From positions 39,135 through 103,134 of the forward strand of contig CAVKOU010000005.1 in the NCBI GenBank assembly GCA_963658085.1: a stretch of DNA of 64,000 nucleotides, written 5' to 3'. The stretch is from CAKRJP01 sp963658085. Its GTDB lineage: Bacteria > Bacillota > Clostridia > Lachnospirales > Lachnospiraceae. The position numbers and the translations under genes were made by a program. The notes beneath the pieces were generated by a model, which made no database searches, had not been told where the DNA came from, and saw only the letters and a list, made by a program, of their open reading frames with translations. Below are positions 61,424 to 64,000 of the stretch, piece by piece. The stretch's first letter is position 1; the number at the start of each line of letters is the position of its first letter.

Positions 61424-63709
61424 TTATCTGTTGCGGTTGTAGTTAATTAAGCAACCAGCCTTAACAATCTTCTTTTCATCCTCTGTCATATTTGCAACAT
61501 AGAGGGAAATTTCTTTTACGGTATCTCCGATTACATAAGCTTTAATATCTTTCATATCTGTATCAAAAGCAGCACGGATATTCGGAACATAAATATAATC
61601 TCCTACTTCAAATTCCGGATCTGCTTCCATCTGGAACGGAATCATACCCCAGTTCATAACATTGGAACGATAACGCTTTGTAGCATACTCTTTGGTAATG
61701 TTAGCAAGACCACCGATCACTCTCTGACAACTTGCTGCCTGCTCTCTTGCAGATCCATCTCCCGGTTTTACTGCATAGATCATGCTTCCGATCTCAGTTG
61801 CTTCCGGAGCTACACTTTCCTGTCCTTCGATAGTATGAATCTGATCAAAGATCTTCTGAAGTTCCGGCTCTGCCTCGATAACAGATTTTCCGGCTACTCT
61901 GGCCTTCTCGATCTTATCTACGACCTTAGATCTTCCTACATACTCAGGATCACGGCGAGATAAGGTAAACTCAGCAAGTCCCAATGGGTTGGAACGATAA
62001 GAAGAGGTCTCTCCTGACGGAATCAACTCATCTGTAGTAGTTACCGGATCTAAGATTTTTGAGCAAACCTTAAGAAGAATGTTGTCTGTAAGGGCACTCA
62101 TTTCCGGCCAATCCTTGATATTTGGTCCGTAAATTAATTCTTTCTCAGAATCTCCCTTCTCATATCCATAGTAAACTCTCTTTGCATAGGAAGTATCATC
62201 ATAAGTATATTCCGGAACGTCTCCCCAGCAGTCCAGAGTCTCTGCAGATGTAAGGATTCCGCCATTTGCTGCTGTAGCCGCAATAGAACGAGCATCCATA
62301 AGAGCCACTGCTGACATCTGTCCATTTCCCGGCTTAGAACCTTCACGGTTCGGGAAGTTTCTGGTGGTATGACGGATACTGAGTCCATCATGACATGGAG
62401 TATCTCCGGCTCCAAAGCAAGGTCCGCAGAAAGCAGTACGGATAATAGCACCTGCCTCCATAAGATCTGCGATATATCCCTGTTTTGTCAAGTTGATAAA
62501 TACCGGCTGTGAAGAAGGATATACAGCTAAGGAGAATGCACCGTCTCCGGTAGTCTTTCCTCTAAGGGCATTGGCAGCTTCCACTACGTTGGTGTAGTTA
62601 CCACCTGCACATCCGGCGATAACAGCCTGCTGTACCTGTAATCCTTTATCTGTAATCTTGTCCATCAAGTGGAAGGCTGCTCTTCCCTGAGAAATCTCAG
62701 CGGCTTCCTTCTCAACTCCCTGTAAGATATCCTTTAAATTCGCATTTAACTCATCGATCTCGTAGGTATTGCTTGGATGGAATGGCAATGCGATCATTGG
62801 CTTAATTGTGCTAAGATCTACATATACAACTCCGTCATAATAAGCTACATCAGCAGGATTTAACTCCTTATAGTCTGCTCCTCTTCCATGAACAGTAAGG
62901 AAGCTCTTGGTATCCTCATCCGTTCTCCAGATAGAAGAAAGACAAGTCGTCTCTGTGGTCATTACGTCCACACCATTTCTAAAGTCAGTGGTCATAGTAG
63001 AGACACCAGGTCCTACAAATTCCATTACTTTATTCTTAACGTATCCATTTTTAAATACAGCTCCGATGATTGCAAGAGCAACATCCTGAGGTCCGATCCA
63101 TGGATTCGGCTTTCCATCTAAGTAGATTGCCACAACCTCCGGGCGAGCAACATCATAGGTATCGCAAAGAAGCTGCTTAACCAGCTCTCCACCACCTTCA
63201 CCGATGGCCATAGTTCCTAAAGCCCCGTAACGGGTATGAGAGTCAGATCCTAAAATCATCTTGCCGCATCCGGCAAATTTCTCACGCATAAACTGATGGA
63301 TAACTGCAATGTGTGGTGGTACATAAATTCCGCCATATTTCTTAGCAGCAGAAAGTCCGAACATGTGGTCATCTTCGTTGATTGTTCCACCTACTGCACA
63401 TAAGGTATTGTGGCAGTTGGTAAGTACATAAGGCAATGGGAATTTTTCCATTCCGGAAGCCTTGGCTGTCTGAATAACACCTACAAATGTAATATCGTGT
63501 GATGCCATGGCGTCAAATTTGATTCTCAGATTGTCCATGTCTTCTGAAGTATTATGGGCTTCCATAATTCCATAAGCCATGGTGCCTTTTACAGCTTCCT
63601 CTTTGTTGGCTGCTTTACCGGTAAGAGCTTCCACCTGTGCTGCTTCTGCCTCAGGCACGATCGTAGTTCCATTTACCAGGTATGCGCCGCCGTCGTATAA
63701 TTTAACCAT
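61424..63709 (-). CDS. Aconitase-family hydratase
   Basis: A 761-residue [4Fe-4S] hydratase of the aconitase superfamily. Cluster ligands are Cys367 (IAGCAGGNYTN, replacing the usual SCTN context), Cys428 and Cys431 (FCGPCFGAG). The active-site segment LGSDSHTRYGALG is at about 153-165 and the swivel domain carries SAREQAASC and YRSNVMNWGMIPFQ. The overall form is closer to the YbhJ-like branch than to AcnA, so citrate isomerisation is likely but not certain. The start is the ATG at 63707-63709 behind AAAGGAG; 20 upstream in-frame codons belong to the leader. Its own promoter carries paired operators. Confidence 0.87.
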   Translation of the reverse strand: MVKLYDGGAYLVNGTTIVPEAEAAQVEALTGKAANKEEAVKGTMAYGIMEAHNTSEDMDNLRIKFDAMASHDITFVGVIQTAKASGMEKFPLPYVLTNCHNTLCAVGGTINEDDHMFGLSAAKKYGGIYVPPHIAVIHQFMREKFAGCGKMILGSDSHTRYGALGTMAIGEGGGELVKQLLCDTYDVARPEVVAIYLDGKPNPWIGPQDVALAIIGAVFKNGYVKNKVMEFVGPGVSTMTTDFRNGVDVMTTETTCLSSIWRTDEDTKSFLTVHGRGADYKELNPADVAYYDGVVYVDLSTIKPMIALPFHPSNTYEIDELNANLKDILQGVEKEAAEISQGRAAFHLMDKITDKGLQVQQAVIAGCAGGNYTNVVEAANALRGKTTGDGAFSLAVYPSSQPVFINLTKQGYIADLMEAGAIIRTAFCGPCFGAGDTPCHDGLSIRHTTRNFPNREGSKPGNGQMSAVALMDARSIAATAANGGILTSAETLDCWGDVPEYTYDDTSYAKRVYYGYEKGDSEKELIYGPNIKDWPEMSALTDNILLKVCSKILDPVTTTDELIPSGETSSYRSNPLGLAEFTLSRRDPEYVGRSKVVDKIEKARVAGKSVIEAEPELQKIFDQIHTIEGQESVAPEATEIGSMIYAVKPGDGSAREQAASCQRVIGGLANITKEYATKRYRSNVMNWGMIPFQMEADPEFEVGDYIYVPNIRAAFDTDMKDIKAYVIGDTVKEISLYVANMTEDEKKIVKAGCLINYNRNR

Positions 63710-63749
63710 TCTCTTTGTCTCCTTTTCTCTTTTCGTCAATCTATAGGAT

Positions 63750-63785
63750 GTCGGGGAAAGCCCCAACAAGCTCTGAATAACTTCA
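63750..63785 (-). other. Two hairpins in the hydratase leader
   Basis: GTTGGGG/CCCCGAC (63750-63767, loop four bases) and CTGAA/TTCAG (63772-63785) lie between the promoter and start codon. They could shape message stability; no known riboswitch form is recognised. Confidence 0.4.
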
Positions 63786-63807
63786 GATCACCACATGAGT
63801 CCTCCCC

Positions 63808-63836
63808 ATTATAACCTATTTCTCTCAGATTGTATA
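63808..63836 (-). promoter_or_regulatory. Promoter of the aconitase-family gene
   Basis: TATACA (63831-63836), 17-base spacer, TATAAT (63808-63813). The -35 is part of a palindromic operator. Confidence 0.7.
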
Positions 63837-63877
63837 CATGTATATCAAAATATTATTCTAATTGTATACATGTATAT
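63829..63877 (-). promoter_or_regulatory. Two identical 17-bp palindromic operators
   Basis: ATTGTATACATGTATAT occurs exactly at 63829-63845 and 63861-63877, 32 bases apart (about three helical turns). Each contains the perfect palindrome TATACATGTATA. The first covers the -35. The form resembles GntR/FadR-type sites, though the regulator is not in the window. Confidence 0.75.
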
Positions 63878-63923
63878 ATTTTTCTGCAATTTTCTATCTA
63901 AAGATCTTCACAAAATCTTTTGC

Positions 63924-64000
63924 TTATTCAGCAAATTCAAATTCTTTTACTTCTCTTACTACGTCCATGATAGTTCCATCACGGCCCTCGATGATTCCTA
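63924..64000 (-). CDS. C-terminal end of an unidentified gene
   Basis: An open frame entering from the right edge ends at TAA (63924-63926). The last 25 residues include IIEGRDGTIMDVVREVKEFE. Too little is visible to name it. It lies upstream of the aconitase-family gene on the same strand, 214 bases away. Confidence 0.6.
   Translation of the reverse strand, partial: GIIEGRDGTIMDVVREVKEFEFAE

Overview
The window reads as chromosomal core DNA of a low-to-mid GC anaerobic Firmicute, most likely a gut Lachnospiraceae relative. Pointers are CodY, CIRCE-controlled groESL, an IreB-ruvX-DUF1292-fur-RNase J run, ChW-repeat cell-wall hydrolases, a Crh-like HPr and an oxygen-sensitive glycyl radical enzyme. 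Nearly every gene is on the minus strand, so most operons read from high to low coordinates. I see no tRNA, rRNA, CRISPR, phage or insertion sequence. There is one 33-base N run (30464-30496).

Layout. 1-2 kb: start of the division/wall cluster (mraZ, rsmH, an FtsL-like gene cut by the window edge) with an MraZ-type operator array. 2-14.6 kb: housekeeping genes (DegV, FtsW, guaB, groESL) and comM-dprA-topA-codY plus one unknown gene, the last set behind one promoter with a possible CodY box. 14.9-26 kb: RNA modification and stress genes (trhP/trmR for wobble uridine, RNase J, Fur, ruvX, ireB, mtaB, thiI with its cysteine desulfurase, rsmE, prmA) and one plus-strand HPr-like gene that lacks the phosphorylatable histidine. 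26-36.6 kb: a surface-polymer island with a cohesin-like membrane protein, two LytR-CpsA-Psr proteins with Tyr/Asp/Ser/Gly repeat tails, two rhamnosyltransferase-like enzymes and the complete dTDP-rhamnose pathway rfbABDC. Together these could make a rhamnose polymer and attach it to the wall. 36.7-42 kb: a MerR-methyltransferase fusion and two secreted wall hydrolases with six ChW repeats each. 42-50 kb: canonical HPr, the c-di-AMP genes cdaR and cdaA, two unknown membrane proteins, comF, recD2 and an mreB paralogue. 50-55.3 kb: uvrA and uvrB, the latter under an SOS box. 55.3-64 kb: a catabolic region with an SLC13-type permease, a LysR regulator, a glycyl radical enzyme that keeps every trans-4-hydroxyproline dehydratase active-site residue I know of, its activase, an aconitase-family hydratase and the end of another gene.

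The most noteworthy points are the hydroxyproline dehydratase locus with an inverted repeat lying across its promoter, paired identical palindromes over the hydratase promoter, repeat-tailed LCP proteins, the cohesin-like acidic-tail membrane protein, the His-less HPr, the MerR-methyltransferase fusion and the unknown membrane genes beside cdaA. Start codons were moved downstream in several genes where the ribosome binding site decides it. No database search was possible, so family names rest on motifs I can read and on recalled family features.
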